Shown one piece after another: positions 8,258-17,747 of a stretch of 64,000 nucleotides of DNA. The position numbers and the translations under genes were made by a program. The stretch lies in contig NZ_CAJHCQ010000010.1 of assembly GCF_904848665.1 (NCBI RefSeq), forward strand, positions 186,001 to 250,000, in the 5' to 3' direction. Numbering within the stretch: the first letter of the stretch is position 1; each line of letters begins with the position of its first letter. Source of the stretch: Paraburkholderia hiiakae (GTDB lineage Bacteria; Pseudomonadota; Gammaproteobacteria; Burkholderiales; Burkholderiaceae). The notes beneath the pieces are model-generated. The model was given only the letters and a program-made list of their open reading frames with translations. It was not told where the DNA came from and searched no databases.

Positions 8258-9954
8258 GCACGTTTCGTTTGCGTGGCGGCCGCGTATTCGATCCTGCCGG
8301 CGGCATCGACGGCAAGATCGCCGACATCTGCGTGCGCGACGGCCGCATCGTCGATCTGCCCGCCCATGAGCAGGTGAACCGCGAATACGACGTCACCGGC
8401 ATGACCGTAATGGCGGGCGGCATCGATATGCACTCGCACATCGGCGGCGGCAAGGTCAACCTCGCGCGCATGCTGATGCCCGAGGACCATCGGCTGCGCG
8501 TGCAACGCGAAGAAGCTCAGAACGCGCTGGAGCTGGCCTCGTGCGGCGTCTGCACACCGGGCACGTTGGCGACCGGCTATCGCTATGCGGAGATGGGCTA
8601 CACAGCGGCGTTCGAGCCCGCGATGATCGCGTCGAACGCGCGCCACACCCATCTCGAGATGGGCGACACGCCTATCATCGACCACGGCGCCTACGTGATG
8701 CTGGGCAATGACGAGTTGTTCCTGCGCCTGCTCGCGCAGGGCGCGGATTTCGAGCGCCTGCGCGACTACGTCGGCTGGTCCATCAACGCGACGAAGGCGC
8801 TGGGCGTGAAGGTCGTAAACCCGGGCGGCATTTCCGCGTTCAAGTTCAACCAGCGCAGCCTCGATGTCGACGAGGCACATGCGCACTACCCGATCACCCC
8901 GCGCCAGGTCCTGCACACGCTCGCGCGGGCCTTGAGCGAACTGGGTGTCCCGCATCCGCTGCATATCCACGCGAGCAATCTCGGCGTGCCCGGCAACGTT
9001 GAATCGACCCTCGCGACCATCGAGGCACTCGAAGGGCTGCCGGGCCATCTCACCCATATCCAGTTCCATAGCTATGGCACGGAGGGGCCGCGCAAGTTCT
9101 CCTCGGCGGCCGAGCGCATTGCCGAGGCCGTCAACGCCAATCCGCAGATCTCCATCGACGTCGGCCAGATCATGTTCGGGCAGACGGTGACGGCCTCCGG
9201 CGACATCATGAAGCAGGTGAAGCAGGCCGACTTTGCCTCGCCGCGCAAATGGATCGCCGGCGACATCGAGTGCGACGCCGGCTGCGGCGTGGTGCCGTTC
9301 CGGTATCGCGAGCAAAGCTATGTCAATGCGCTGCAATGGACGATCGGCCTCGAACTGTTCCTGATGGTGAAGAACCCCTGGCAGATCACGCTGACGACCG
9401 ATCATCCGAACGGCGGACCGTTCACGAGCTACCCCCACCTGATCCGGCTGCTGATGGACAAATCGTTCCGTGACGAGCAGCTCGCGAAGCTGCATCCCGA
9501 GGTCGTGCAGCAGTCGGCGCTGGCAGGCATGACGCGCGAACTGAGCTTCGAAGAGATCGCGATCCTCACACGCGCCGCGCCTGCGCGCCTGCTCGGGCTG
9601 CGTGACCGAGGGCGCCTGGGTGCGGGCGCCGCCGCCGACATCGCCGTGTATCACGACAACGACGATCGCGAAGCCATGTTCAGCAAGCCTGAATACGTGT
9701 TCAAGGACGGCGAACTGGTCGCCCGGCACGGCCGCATCGTCGCGACGCCCGTGGGCGGCACGCATTTCGTCGAGCCCGAGTTCGACCGTTCGATTGAACG
9801 CACGCTGGAGGAGTACGGCGAGCGCCATCTCGCGTACAACTTCCGCCACGCCGCCATCGGCCGCGACGAGCTGTGCTCCTGCTGCAACGGTGGCCGGCTG
9901 CTGCCCGCGGTATGCGGCGTCCACCACGACACACCCGGAGGACGGCCGGCATGA
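8254..9954 (+). CDS. fhcA: Formyltransferase/hydrolase complex subunit A (formylmethanofuran hydrolase)
   Basis: A 566-residue amidohydrolase-fold protein, the usual length for FhcA/FwdA. The metal-binding HSHIGGGKVN begins at H60, and further ligand regions PLHIHASNLG (near 235) and TTDHPNGGPF (near 387) are present. This subunit cleaves formyl-methanofuran to formate and free cofactor, the last step of H4MPT-dependent formaldehyde oxidation, in the cytoplasm. It overlaps fhcB and fhcD by 4 bp each (ATGA). Length and motifs look intact, so the protein is probably active. A dihydroorotase or hydantoinase role is excluded by the long GGISAFKFNQRS-type family segments and the neighbours. Confidence 0.93.
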   Translation: MSTFRLRGGRVFDPAGGIDGKIADICVRDGRIVDLPAHEQVNREYDVTGMTVMAGGIDMHSHIGGGKVNLARMLMPEDHRLRVQREEAQNALELASCGVCTPGTLATGYRYAEMGYTAAFEPAMIASNARHTHLEMGDTPIIDHGAYVMLGNDELFLRLLAQGADFERLRDYVGWSINATKALGVKVVNPGGISAFKFNQRSLDVDEAHAHYPITPRQVLHTLARALSELGVPHPLHIHASNLGVPGNVESTLATIEALEGLPGHLTHIQFHSYGTEGPRKFSSAAERIAEAVNANPQISIDVGQIMFGQTVTASGDIMKQVKQADFASPRKWIAGDIECDAGCGVVPFRYREQSYVNALQWTIGLELFLMVKNPWQITLTTDHPNGGPFTSYPHLIRLLMDKSFRDEQLAKLHPEVVQQSALAGMTRELSFEEIAILTRAAPARLLGLRDRGRLGAGAAADIAVYHDNDDREAMFSKPEYVFKDGELVARHGRIVATPVGGTHFVEPEFDRSIERTLEEYGERHLAYNFRHAAIGRDELCSCCNGGRLLPAVCGVHHDTPGGRPA

Positions 9955-10901
9955 ACGCGACCCCGGGCATGACGGAAAAACCGCCGCTCACGATCAACGG
10001 TGTAACGATCGACGACACCTTCGCCGAAGCCTTTCCGATGAAAGCGACCCGGCTCGTCATCACCGCGCGCAACGCCGTCTGGGCGCGACACGCGGCCGTG
10101 GCGGCGACCGGCTTCGCGACCTCGGTGATCGCTTGCGGCTGCGAGGCCGCCATCGAACGCGAGATCGCACCGGATGTATCGCCCGACGGCAGGCCAGGCT
10201 TCGCGATCCTGCTCTTTTCGATGTCCGGCAAGGAATTGGCCAAGCAAGTCGAGCGGCGCGTGGGCCAGTGTGTGCTGACCTGCCCGACCACGGCCGTCTA
10301 CGCAGGTATCGCGGAAGGCGAGGCCATCGCGCTGGGCAAGAACCTGCGCTTTTTCGGCGACGGCTGGCAAACCTCCAAGATGATCGACGGTGTGCGCTAT
10401 TGGCGCGTGCCGGTGATGGACGGCGAATTCGTTGCGCAGGAAACGACCGCCGTCATCAAGGGCGTGGGCGGCGGCAACCTGCTGCTGCTGGCGCGCGACC
10501 CCGACGCCGCGTTGGCCGGCGCCGAAGCGGCGGTCGAGGCGATGCGGCGCGTACCCAACGTCATCATGCCGTTCCCTGGGGGCGTGGTGCGCTCAGGGTC
10601 GAAGGTCGGCTCGAAGTATGCGGCGCTGCCCGCTTCGACCAACGACGCGTACTGTCCCACGCTGGCCGGTCTCGCCCCGTACACCGCCTTGAGCGACGAG
10701 ACGCGCTGCGTGCTGGAGATCGTCATTGACGGCCTCAGCGAAGGGGATGTCGCGCACGCCATGCGCGCCGGCATCGAAGCCGTCACCGCGCGCGGCGCGC
10801 GAACCGGCGTGACACGTATCGCAGCAGGCAACTACGGCGGCAAGCTCGGCCCGTTCCACTTTCATCTGCATCGGCTCTGCGGCGACGGAGAGAACTCATG
10901 A
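9951..10901 (+). CDS. fhcD: Formylmethanofuran:H4MPT formyltransferase, Fhc subunit D
   Basis: A 316-residue protein from the ATG at 9951, which is preceded by CGGAGGAC and overlaps the fhcA stop. It matches the Ftr family along its length: LTINGVTIDDTFAEAFPMKATR at the N-terminus, the GCEAAIE region near 62 and NVIMPFPGGVVRSGSKVGS near 205. Ftr moves the formyl group from H4MPT to methanofuran. It is the third gene of fhcBADC. It overlaps fhcC by 4 bp. The family assignment is secure because this fold has no close paralogues outside C1 metabolism. Confidence 0.93.
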   Translation: MNATPGMTEKPPLTINGVTIDDTFAEAFPMKATRLVITARNAVWARHAAVAATGFATSVIACGCEAAIEREIAPDVSPDGRPGFAILLFSMSGKELAKQVERRVGQCVLTCPTTAVYAGIAEGEAIALGKNLRFFGDGWQTSKMIDGVRYWRVPVMDGEFVAQETTAVIKGVGGGNLLLLARDPDAALAGAEAAVEAMRRVPNVIMPFPGGVVRSGSKVGSKYAALPASTNDAYCPTLAGLAPYTALSDETRCVLEIVIDGLSEGDVAHAMRAGIEAVTARGARTGVTRIAAGNYGGKLGPFHFHLHRLCGDGENS

Positions 10902-11722
10902 AGCGCACCACCCTGCGCATCAAGCAGCCTCCCGCGCTGCGCATCGACGCGCGAACGCTGCTGCCGGTTACGCTCGCGGCGCTCGACAAGGGCGAGATCG
11001 AGCGCCTGCCGCTCTGGCATGGGACCGAGCGCATCGTATTGGCGGACCTGTTCGAGGTGAGCGCGCAAACCACGCCCGAGTGCGGGCCGTGCGTCGTGTT
11101 CGAAGGCGACATGCGCCGTTTCGACCGCATCGGCAGCACGATGGAAGCGGGCGCGATCGTCGTGGAAGGCGGCGTTGGTGACCTCTTGGGCGTGCAAATG
11201 CGCGCGGGCGAGATCATCGTGCGCGGTGGCAGCGGCAGTTTTGCCGCTTGCGAGATGGCGGGCGGCCGCATCGAGATTGGCGGGAATTGCGGCGATTTCG
11301 CCTCGGCGGCGCTGCCGGGCAGCATGGACGGCATGCGCGGCGGCACCCTCGTCGTGCGCGGCGATGCCGGCGAGCGCCTGGGCGATCGCATGCGCCGCGG
11401 CACGGTCCTCGTGTTCGGCAACGCCGGGGCGTTTGCGGCCTCGCGCATGGTGGCGGGCACGCTCGGCATTGCTGGCAGCGTGGGCGAGCACCTCGCCTAC
11501 GGCATGCGGCGCGGCTCGCTGATCCTGCCCGGCGTCCGGGCGTTGTCGGGCACCCACCGCTTCGTAGAGAACCATGCCGACGTGGATGTCTTCTGGCGGC
11601 TCATCACGCGCAGCCTCGCTCGCGAAGGTGGCGCGTTCGGCGAACTCGCACAACGGGCGCCGCTGCGCTTCGTGGGCGACGTTTCCGTGGGCGGTAAGGG
11701 GGAGCTGCTTTTCGCGGGCTGA
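10898..11722 (+). CDS. fhcC: Formyltransferase/hydrolase complex subunit C
   Basis: A 274-residue protein with the right-handed beta-helix made of glycine repeats typical of FwdC and of the C-terminal domain of glutamate synthase. Repeats of the type GxxGxxxG run from about residue 70 to 205, for example GGVGDLLGVQMRAGEIIVRGG and GNAGAFAASRMVAGTLGIAG. It has a structural role in binding subunits A and D. The start is preceded by GGAGAG and overlaps fhcD. The gene ends 16 bp before the convergent LysR gene, leaving little room for a classical terminator. It is not an MgsB-type glutamate synthase subunit, because it is embedded in the fhc operon. Confidence 0.9.
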   Translation: MKRTTLRIKQPPALRIDARTLLPVTLAALDKGEIERLPLWHGTERIVLADLFEVSAQTTPECGPCVVFEGDMRRFDRIGSTMEAGAIVVEGGVGDLLGVQMRAGEIIVRGGSGSFAACEMAGGRIEIGGNCGDFASAALPGSMDGMRGGTLVVRGDAGERLGDRMRRGTVLVFGNAGAFAASRMVAGTLGIAGSVGEHLAYGMRRGSLILPGVRALSGTHRFVENHADVDVFWRLITRSLAREGGAFGELAQRAPLRFVGDVSVGGKGELLFAG

Positions 11723-11738
11723 GTGAGTGTGTCGATAG

Positions 11739-12650
11739 TCACGCTTCTGCGGCGGCTTTCTGCGCCTCGTCGATCAACGTCCGCTTGAAGGCTTCGACCG
11801 CCGCGGAAAGGCGCTTGCTCTCGCGATGCACGATATACAGATAGCGCACGATCGGGAAGCGCTCAACTTCCAGTACCTTCAGGCGCAGTGTTTCCAGCTC
11901 CGGCAGGACCGTCTGCAACGGCACAATCGACAGCCCCATGCCCGCATGCACGCAGCATTTGACGGCATCGTTGCTGCTCACTTCGAGGCCCGGACGAAAG
12001 CGGATGCGGTGCTCGGCGAAGAAGCGCTCCATCACGCGCCGTGTGCCTGAGCCCGGCTCGCGCACCACGAAAACCTCGTCCTCGAGTGCGCTCAGCGCAA
12101 TGGCGCGTTGCCGTGCGAGCGGGTGATCGGGCGGCGCGACCACCACAAGCGGGTTCTTCATGAACGGCTGCCCAACGAGCCCCTGCCCTTCCGGCGGCTG
12201 ACCCATGATCGCGAGATCGGTCTCGTTGCCGGCCAGCGCGCCGAGCACCGCTTCGCGGTTCGCGAACTTCAGGCAGACACGCACGCCGGGAAACGCCTTC
12301 GTATAGCGCGAAATGCACTCGAGCGCGAGATGGCCCGCCGTCCCGGTGACGGCGCACACCTCGATCTTGCCCTGCTTCGTGTCGCGCAACTGGTCGAGCG
12401 ACTCTTCGAGTATCGCGAGTTGCTGCTGGATCGAGCGTGTATGGCTATAGACCTCGCGGCCCGCTTCGGTGAGAAAGACGCGCCGCCCGATCTGCTCGAA
12501 CACGGGCATGCCGATCGTTTCTTCCAGACTCTTCAACTGCGCGGAAACGCCCGGCTGCGTCAGATGCAGCTCTTCGGCCGCGCGCGAAAAGCTCAGGTGA
12601 CGCGCCGCCGCCTCGAAGACCCGCAATTGCCGCAGTGTCAGGTTAAGCAT
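11739..12650 (-). CDS. LysR-family regulator of C1 genes (QscR/CbbR-like)
   Basis: A 303-residue LysR-type protein. A winged helix-turn-helix spans residues 3-62 (LRQLRVFEAAARHLSFSRAAEELHLTQPGVSAQLKSLE), followed by a periplasmic-binding-like effector domain (LALECISRYTKAFPGVRVCLKFANREAV onward). The ATG at 12650 is chosen because it begins the HTH exactly as in CbbR and QscR relatives; longer versions add an unrelated arginine-rich leader. It faces glyA across 250 bp that contain a TTAT-N7-ATAA palindrome, the normal layout for a LysR activator of a divergent operon. In Methylobacterium QscR controls the serine cycle; an equivalent role is inferred here. The effector is unknown. Confidence 0.85.
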   Translation of the reverse strand: MLNLTLRQLRVFEAAARHLSFSRAAEELHLTQPGVSAQLKSLEETIGMPVFEQIGRRVFLTEAGREVYSHTRSIQQQLAILEESLDQLRDTKQGKIEVCAVTGTAGHLALECISRYTKAFPGVRVCLKFANREAVLGALAGNETDLAIMGQPPEGQGLVGQPFMKNPLVVVAPPDHPLARQRAIALSALEDEVFVVREPGSGTRRVMERFFAEHRIRFRPGLEVSSNDAVKCCVHAGMGLSIVPLQTVLPELETLRLKVLEVERFPIVRYLYIVHRESKRLSAAVEAFKRTLIDEAQKAAAEA

Positions 12651-12802
12651 CCACTTCCTCTTCCGCTTACGAGCCTTCAGGGGGCCGTCAAAACGATCAC
12701 CCGTCCTTGCCGTCACTGTACCAGCGCCGGCTAGTGCGGCAATGCCCACGACGGGGTATTCCTGCGCGTGCGAAGCCCGTCGCCATTGGCGCACAGGCGA
12801 GG

Positions 12803-12817
12803 TTATGGGTCGGATAA
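12803..12817. promoter_or_regulatory. Candidate LysR operator between the regulator and glyA
   Basis: The 15-bp inverted repeat TTATGGGTCGGATAA (TTAT-N7-ATAA) contains the T-N11-A core expected of LysR-type binding sites. It lies 84 bp before glyA and 153 bp before the regulator start, in the only intergenic space of the region. Binding is inferred from layout. Confidence 0.5.
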
Positions 12818-12900
12818 GAAACCGGAATGAGCGTTTTCGGCGTTGCGCCACTACCATCGTTCTCAAGTTCACGACATTGACCATCGACACCGAGGCGCCC

Positions 12901-14196
12901 ATGTTCAGCTTCCAGCAGACCATTGCAGCAACCGATCCCGAATTGCGTCAGGCCATCGTGGCGGAATCAGTGCGGCAGCAGGACCACATCGAACTGATCG
13001 CGTCGGAGAACTACGCGTCGCCGGCCGTGATGGAGGCGCAGGGCTCGCCCCTCACCAACAAATACGCCGAGGGCTATCCGGGCAAGCGCTATTACGGCGG
13101 CTGCGAGCACGTGGACTTGGCCGAGCAGCTGGCGATCGACCGCGCAAAGCAGCTGTTCGGCGCCGAGTACGCGAACGTCCAGCCGCATTCGGGCTCGCAG
13201 GCGAATCAGGCCGTCTATCTCTCCGTGCTCAAGCCCGGCGACAAGATTCTCGGCATGTCGCTGGCTCATGGCGGCCACCTCACCCACGGCGCTTCGGTGA
13301 ACGCAAGCGGCAAGCTCTTCGATGCCGTGGGTTATGGCCTGCACCCCGAAACCGAGGTCATCGACTACGACGAGGTCGAGCGCCTCGCGCACGAGCACAA
13401 GCCGCGCATGATCGTCGCGGGCGCCTCCGCCTATGCACTCGTGATCGACTGGCAACGTTTTCGCGCGATTGCGGACAGCGTGGGTGCCTGGCTCTTCGTC
13501 GACATGGCCCACTACGCCGGCCTGATCGCGGCAGGCCTCTACCCGAGCCCCGTGGGCATCGCCGACTTCGTCACCTCGACCACGCACAAGACGCTGCGCG
13601 GCCCGCGCGGCGGCCTGATTCTCTCGAGCGCCGAGCACGAGAAAGCGCTCAACTCGACCATCTTCCCCGGCATCCAGGGCGGGCCGCTCATGCATGTGAT
13701 CGCAGCCAAGGCCGTCGCGTTTCGCGAGGCGATGAGCGATGAATTCCGGCTGTACCAGCGCCAGGTGATCACCAACGCGCAAGCGATGGCGCAGACGCTG
13801 CAGGAGCGCGGGCTGCGCATCGTCTCGGGCCGCACCGAGTCGCACCTCTTTCTCGTCGACCTGCGCGCGAAAGACATCACCGGCAAGGACGCCGAAGCGG
13901 CGCTTGGCAGGGCCGGCATCACCGTCAACAAGAACGCCATTCCGAACGATCCGCAAAAGCCGTTCGTCACGAGCGGCATTCGCATCGGGTCGCCGGCCAT
14001 GACCACGCGCGGCTTCGGCGAGACAGAAGCGCGGCAGCTCGCCCACCTCATGGCCGATGTGCTCGAAGCGCCAGCCAACGATCTCGTGATTCGCCGCGTG
14101 GCCGACGCCGTGCACGCCCTCACGACACGCTTCCCGGTTTACGGTGACGCGCCGCAGCAGTTGCAAAGTGCAGCGGCAAGCGGCTCCGCCACCTGA
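12901..14196 (+). CDS. glyA: Serine hydroxymethyltransferase, serine-cycle copy
   Basis: A 431-residue PLP enzyme that joins glycine and methylene-THF to make serine, the C1 entry step of the serine cycle. Family features: HIELIASENYASPAVMEAQGS near 30, NVQPHSGSQANQAVY near 96, and the PLP lysine K230 in TSTTHKTLRGPRGG. The ATG at 12901 gives the standard N-terminus; in-frame upstream codons lie in the regulatory region. It is first in a run of seven serine-cycle genes, 54 bp before sgaA. A housekeeping glyA is probably elsewhere in the genome (inference), so this would be the methylotrophy-dedicated copy. Confidence 0.93.
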   Translation: MFSFQQTIAATDPELRQAIVAESVRQQDHIELIASENYASPAVMEAQGSPLTNKYAEGYPGKRYYGGCEHVDLAEQLAIDRAKQLFGAEYANVQPHSGSQANQAVYLSVLKPGDKILGMSLAHGGHLTHGASVNASGKLFDAVGYGLHPETEVIDYDEVERLAHEHKPRMIVAGASAYALVIDWQRFRAIADSVGAWLFVDMAHYAGLIAAGLYPSPVGIADFVTSTTHKTLRGPRGGLILSSAEHEKALNSTIFPGIQGGPLMHVIAAKAVAFREAMSDEFRLYQRQVITNAQAMAQTLQERGLRIVSGRTESHLFLVDLRAKDITGKDAEAALGRAGITVNKNAIPNDPQKPFVTSGIRIGSPAMTTRGFGETEARQLAHLMADVLEAPANDLVIRRVADAVHALTTRFPVYGDAPQQLQSAAASGSAT

Positions 14197-14250
14197 TTCG
14201 CCAGCCTCATCAGGAACGTCACATCGTTCGAATAACATAGGAGTGCAGAC

Positions 14251-15513
14251 ATGTCGAATACCACAGGAACGCGTATCCCGGGCCGCAACATTCTTGCCGT
14301 CCCCGGCCCCACGAACATTCCCGACGCCGTACTGCGCGCGATGGTCGTGTCGATGGAGGACCACCGCTCAAGCCGCTTTCCCGAACTCGCGAACGGCGTG
14401 CTGAGCGACCTGAAGCGCCTCTACAAGACCACGAGCGGCCAGCCGTTCATCTTTCCCTCGTCGGGCACCGGCGCGTGGGAAGCCGCATTGACCAACACCC
14501 TCTCTCCGGGCGACCGTGTGCTGGTCGCGCGCTTCGGGCAATTCAGCCACCTGTGGGCGGACATGGCGCAGCGCCTCGGCTTTGAGGTCGATATTATCGA
14601 CGTCGACTGGGGCGAAGGTGTCCCCGTTGCGCGCGTCGAAGAGGTGTTGCGCGCCGACAAGAAGCATCAGATCAAAGGCATACTCGCGTGCCACAACGAA
14701 ACGGCCACCGGCGTGACGAGCGATATCGGCGCGCTGCGCCACGCGATGGATAACGCCCACCACCCGGCGCTTCTGTTCGTCGATGGTGTGAGCTCAATTG
14801 GCTGCATCGACTTCCGCATGGACGACTGGCGCGTCGATCTCGCCGTCACCGGCTCGCAGAAGGGGCTGATGCTGCCCGCCGGCCTCGGCATTCTCTGCGT
14901 GAGCCCGAAGGCCCTCAAGGCGATGGAGCATGCGAAGTCCAAGCGCTGCTACTTCGATCTCGGCGACATGATCAAGGCGAACGCGACCGGCTATTTCCCC
15001 TACACGCCGGCCTTGTCGCTCCTCTATGGCCTGCGCGCGGCGCTCGACCTGCTCTTCGAGGAAGGGCTCGACAATGTGTTCGCTCGCCATCATTACCTCG
15101 CGGCCGGCGTGCGCGCCGCCGTGACCGAAGGCTGGGGCCTCGAACTGTGCGCCAAAGCGCCGAAATGGCATTCGGACACGGTGACCGCCATCGTCGTGCC
15201 GCAGGGCTTCAACGCGGCGCACGTGATCGACACGGCGTTCCGCCGCTACAACCTCGCACTGGGCGCCGGGCTCTCGAAGGTGGCGGGCAAGGTCTTCCGC
15301 ATCGGCCACCTCGGCGATCTCAACGAGCTGATGCTCACGAGCGCGATCTCAGGCGCGGAAATGGCGATGCTCGATGTGGGCATCGACGTGCGCCCCGGCA
15401 GCGGCACCGGCGTGGCCACGCAGTACTGGCGCACGCATGACCGCACGCGCAAGGCGCAGCAGCCGGCGCAAGCGGAGCCGGTCGAACCGCTGCGCCGCGT
15501 GAGCGCCGCCTGA
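14251..15513 (+). CDS. sgaA: Serine-glyoxylate aminotransferase
   Basis: A 420-residue class V aminotransferase that converts serine plus glyoxylate to hydroxypyruvate plus glycine. The N-terminal NILAVPGPTNIPDAVLRAM and the PLP lysine K204 in VTGSQKGLMLPAG fit the serine-glyoxylate family. An AGGAG ribosome-binding site precedes the ATG. The last ~25 residues, rich in Arg, Gln and Pro, extend past the conserved fold. Its place between glyA and hprA gives the order of the pathway itself, which makes alanine-glyoxylate or phosphoserine roles unlikely. Confidence 0.93.
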   Translation: MSNTTGTRIPGRNILAVPGPTNIPDAVLRAMVVSMEDHRSSRFPELANGVLSDLKRLYKTTSGQPFIFPSSGTGAWEAALTNTLSPGDRVLVARFGQFSHLWADMAQRLGFEVDIIDVDWGEGVPVARVEEVLRADKKHQIKGILACHNETATGVTSDIGALRHAMDNAHHPALLFVDGVSSIGCIDFRMDDWRVDLAVTGSQKGLMLPAGLGILCVSPKALKAMEHAKSKRCYFDLGDMIKANATGYFPYTPALSLLYGLRAALDLLFEEGLDNVFARHHYLAAGVRAAVTEGWGLELCAKAPKWHSDTVTAIVVPQGFNAAHVIDTAFRRYNLALGAGLSKVAGKVFRIGHLGDLNELMLTSAISGAEMAMLDVGIDVRPGSGTGVATQYWRTHDRTRKAQQPAQAEPVEPLRRVSAA

Positions 15514-15557
15514 TCGCTTCCCTCAACGCCCATCACGACCAGGCAGGACACCGAACC

Positions 15558-16514
15558 ATGCGACACGACATCGTCTTTCTCGACCGCTCCACGTTGAAGG
15601 CCGACGTGCGGCGTCCCGCCTTCGATCATTGCTGGGCGGAGTATGACGTGAGCGCGCCGCACGAAGTCGTACGGCGGCTCGAAGGCGCGACCATCGCCAT
15701 CACCAACAAGGTGCCGTTGCGCGCGGACACGCTCGTGCAGTTGCCGCGCCTCGCGATGATCGCGGTGGCCGCCACGGGCTACGACGTGATCGATACGGCG
15801 TACTGCCGCGCGCACGGCATCACCGTGACGAACATCCGCAACTACGCGACGCATACGGTTCCCGAGCACACCTTCGCGCTCATTCTCGCGCTGCGGCGCA
15901 ATCTGCTCGCTTATCGCGACGACGTGCGGCGCGGCCGCTGGCAGGCATCGAGCCAGTTCTGCTTCTTCGATCACCCGATTCGCGATCTCCATGGCGCCAC
16001 CCTCGGCATCGTCGGCGACGGTTCGCTCGGCCGCGGCACCGCCGCGATTGCACGCGGCTTCGGCATGCGCGTGGTGTTCGCCGAGCACGAATCGCAGAAG
16101 GCGAAGCCGCGCGATGTCGCGTTCATGCCGCTCGAACAACTGCTGCGCGAATCGGACATCGTTTCGCTGCATACGCCGCTGCGGCCCGAAACCCGTCATC
16201 TGATCGCGCTCGACGAACTGAAGTCGATGAAACGCACCGCACTCCTCATCAACACGGCACGCGGCGGCCTGGTTTGCGAAGCGTCGCTCGCGATGGCTCT
16301 GCGCGAGGGGCTGATCGCGGGCGCTGGCTTCGACGTGCTGAGCACCGAGCCGCCCAGGGAAGGCAATCCGCTCCTCGAGCTCGATCTGCCGAATTTCATC
16401 CTGACGCCGCACGTGGCATGGGCGTCGTACGGCGCGATGCAGTTTCTCGCGGATCAGTTGATCGACAACATCGAGGCCTATGTAAGCGGCGAACCTCAGC
16501 ATCTGGTCGCCTGA
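15558..16514 (+). CDS. hprA: NAD(P)-dependent hydroxypyruvate reductase
   Basis: A 318-residue D-2-hydroxyacid dehydrogenase that reduces hydroxypyruvate to glycerate in the serine cycle. It has the Rossmann motif LGIVGDGSLGRGTA near 150, the INTARGGLVCE segment with the catalytic Arg near 235, and the TPHVAWASYGAM segment with the catalytic His near 290. Length and start match HprA of serine-cycle methylotrophs. It is flanked by 44-bp gaps on both sides, with an AGGA before the ATG. The next enzyme, glycerate 2-kinase, is not in this window. A general glyoxylate reductase is the alternative reading, but the operon decides for HprA. Confidence 0.92.
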   Translation: MRHDIVFLDRSTLKADVRRPAFDHCWAEYDVSAPHEVVRRLEGATIAITNKVPLRADTLVQLPRLAMIAVAATGYDVIDTAYCRAHGITVTNIRNYATHTVPEHTFALILALRRNLLAYRDDVRRGRWQASSQFCFFDHPIRDLHGATLGIVGDGSLGRGTAAIARGFGMRVVFAEHESQKAKPRDVAFMPLEQLLRESDIVSLHTPLRPETRHLIALDELKSMKRTALLINTARGGLVCEASLAMALREGLIAGAGFDVLSTEPPREGNPLLELDLPNFILTPHVAWASYGAMQFLADQLIDNIEAYVSGEPQHLVA

Positions 16515-16558
16515 TTGCCTGGCGACGCCCTCTTTCTCACACGTTTGGAACGACCATC

Positions 16559-17737
16559 ATGGACATTCACGAATATCAGGCGAAGGAACTGCTGTCCGGT
16601 TTCGGCGTGCCCATCCAGCGCGGGCTCGTCGCCTACACGCCCGACCAGGCCGTGTACTGCGCCACCGAACTGGGCGGCTGGCACTGGGCCGTCAAAGCGC
16701 AGATTCATTCGGGCGCACGCGGCAAGGCCGGCGGGATCAAGCTGTGCGAGACCTATCACGACGTGCATGAGGCGGCGGCTTCACTCTTCGGAAAGCGTCT
16801 CACCACTGCGCAAACCGGCCCGGAAGGCAAGGTCATCGAACGTGTCTATATCGAAGTCGCCGAGAAGTTCGAGCGCGAGATCTATCTGGGCATCGTGCTC
16901 GACCGCAAGGCCGAGCGCGTGCGGGTGATCGTCTCCGCGCAGGGCGGCATGGACATCGAGGAGGTCGCCCACACGAATCCGGAGGCGATCCTGCAGGTGA
17001 TCGCGGAGCCTGCGGTCGGCCTGCAGCCGTTCCAGGCGCGCGAGCTTGCCTTCGGCCTCGGCCTGAACATGAAGCAGGTGAGCCGCGCCGTCGCGGCGAT
17101 CATGGGCGCTTACCGCGCGTTCCGCGATCTCGACGCGACGATGGTGGAAATCAATCCGCTCGTCGTGACCGCTGACGACCGCGTCGTGGCGCTCGACGCC
17201 AAAGTCACCTTCGACGACAACGGGCTGTTCCGCCACTCGCATGTGTCCGAGATGCGCGACGGCTCGCAGGAGGATCCGCGCGAATCGGAAGCGGCGCAGT
17301 TCGGGCTCAACTACGTGGGCCTCGACGGCGACATCGGCTGCATCATCAACGGCGCCGGTCTCGCCATGGCGACGATGGACACGATCAAGTACGCCGGCGG
17401 CGAGCCCGCGAATTTCCTGGACGTCGGCGGCGGCGCTTCACCCGAGCGCGTGGCCGCGGCCTTTCGTCTCGTGCTCTCCGACACCAACGTCTCGGCGATT
17501 CTCGTGAACATCTTCGCGGGCATCAACCGCTGCGACTGGGTTGCCGAGGGTGTCGTGCAGGCCGCGAAGAACCTGCGCGTGCCGCTCGTGGTGCGCCTCG
17601 CGGGCACGAATGTCGAAGAGGGGCGCCGCATCATCCGCGAGAGCGGGTTGCCGATCATCGCGGCGGACACACTGCTCGAAGCGGCCCAGAAGGCCGTGGA
17701 AGCGTCGAAGGCGCATCGCGCCAGAAAGAGCAACTAG
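16559..17737 (+). CDS. mtkA: Malate-CoA ligase (malate thiokinase) beta subunit
   Basis: A 392-residue ATP-grasp subunit of the succinyl-CoA synthetase family. It begins MDIHEYQAKELLSGFGVPI and contains the grasp segment WAVKAQIHSGARGKAGGIK near 45 and FLDVGGGASPERV near 285. With MtkB it activates malate to malyl-CoA, the serine-cycle step before cleavage. Sequence alone could suggest SucC; the place between hprA and mclA, with ppc in the same operon, identifies MtkA. A 10-bp gap separates it from mtkB. Confidence 0.92.
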   Translation: MDIHEYQAKELLSGFGVPIQRGLVAYTPDQAVYCATELGGWHWAVKAQIHSGARGKAGGIKLCETYHDVHEAAASLFGKRLTTAQTGPEGKVIERVYIEVAEKFEREIYLGIVLDRKAERVRVIVSAQGGMDIEEVAHTNPEAILQVIAEPAVGLQPFQARELAFGLGLNMKQVSRAVAAIMGAYRAFRDLDATMVEINPLVVTADDRVVALDAKVTFDDNGLFRHSHVSEMRDGSQEDPRESEAAQFGLNYVGLDGDIGCIINGAGLAMATMDTIKYAGGEPANFLDVGGGASPERVAAAFRLVLSDTNVSAILVNIFAGINRCDWVAEGVVQAAKNLRVPLVVRLAGTNVEEGRRIIRESGLPIIAADTLLEAAQKAVEASKAHRARKSN

Positions 17738-17747
17738 GAGCGCACAC

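Noticed and set aside
8173..9927. Long open frame antisense to fhcA
   Set aside because: Typical GC-rich shadow frame with low-complexity Arg/Ala/His composition; fhcA on the other strand has all family motifs.
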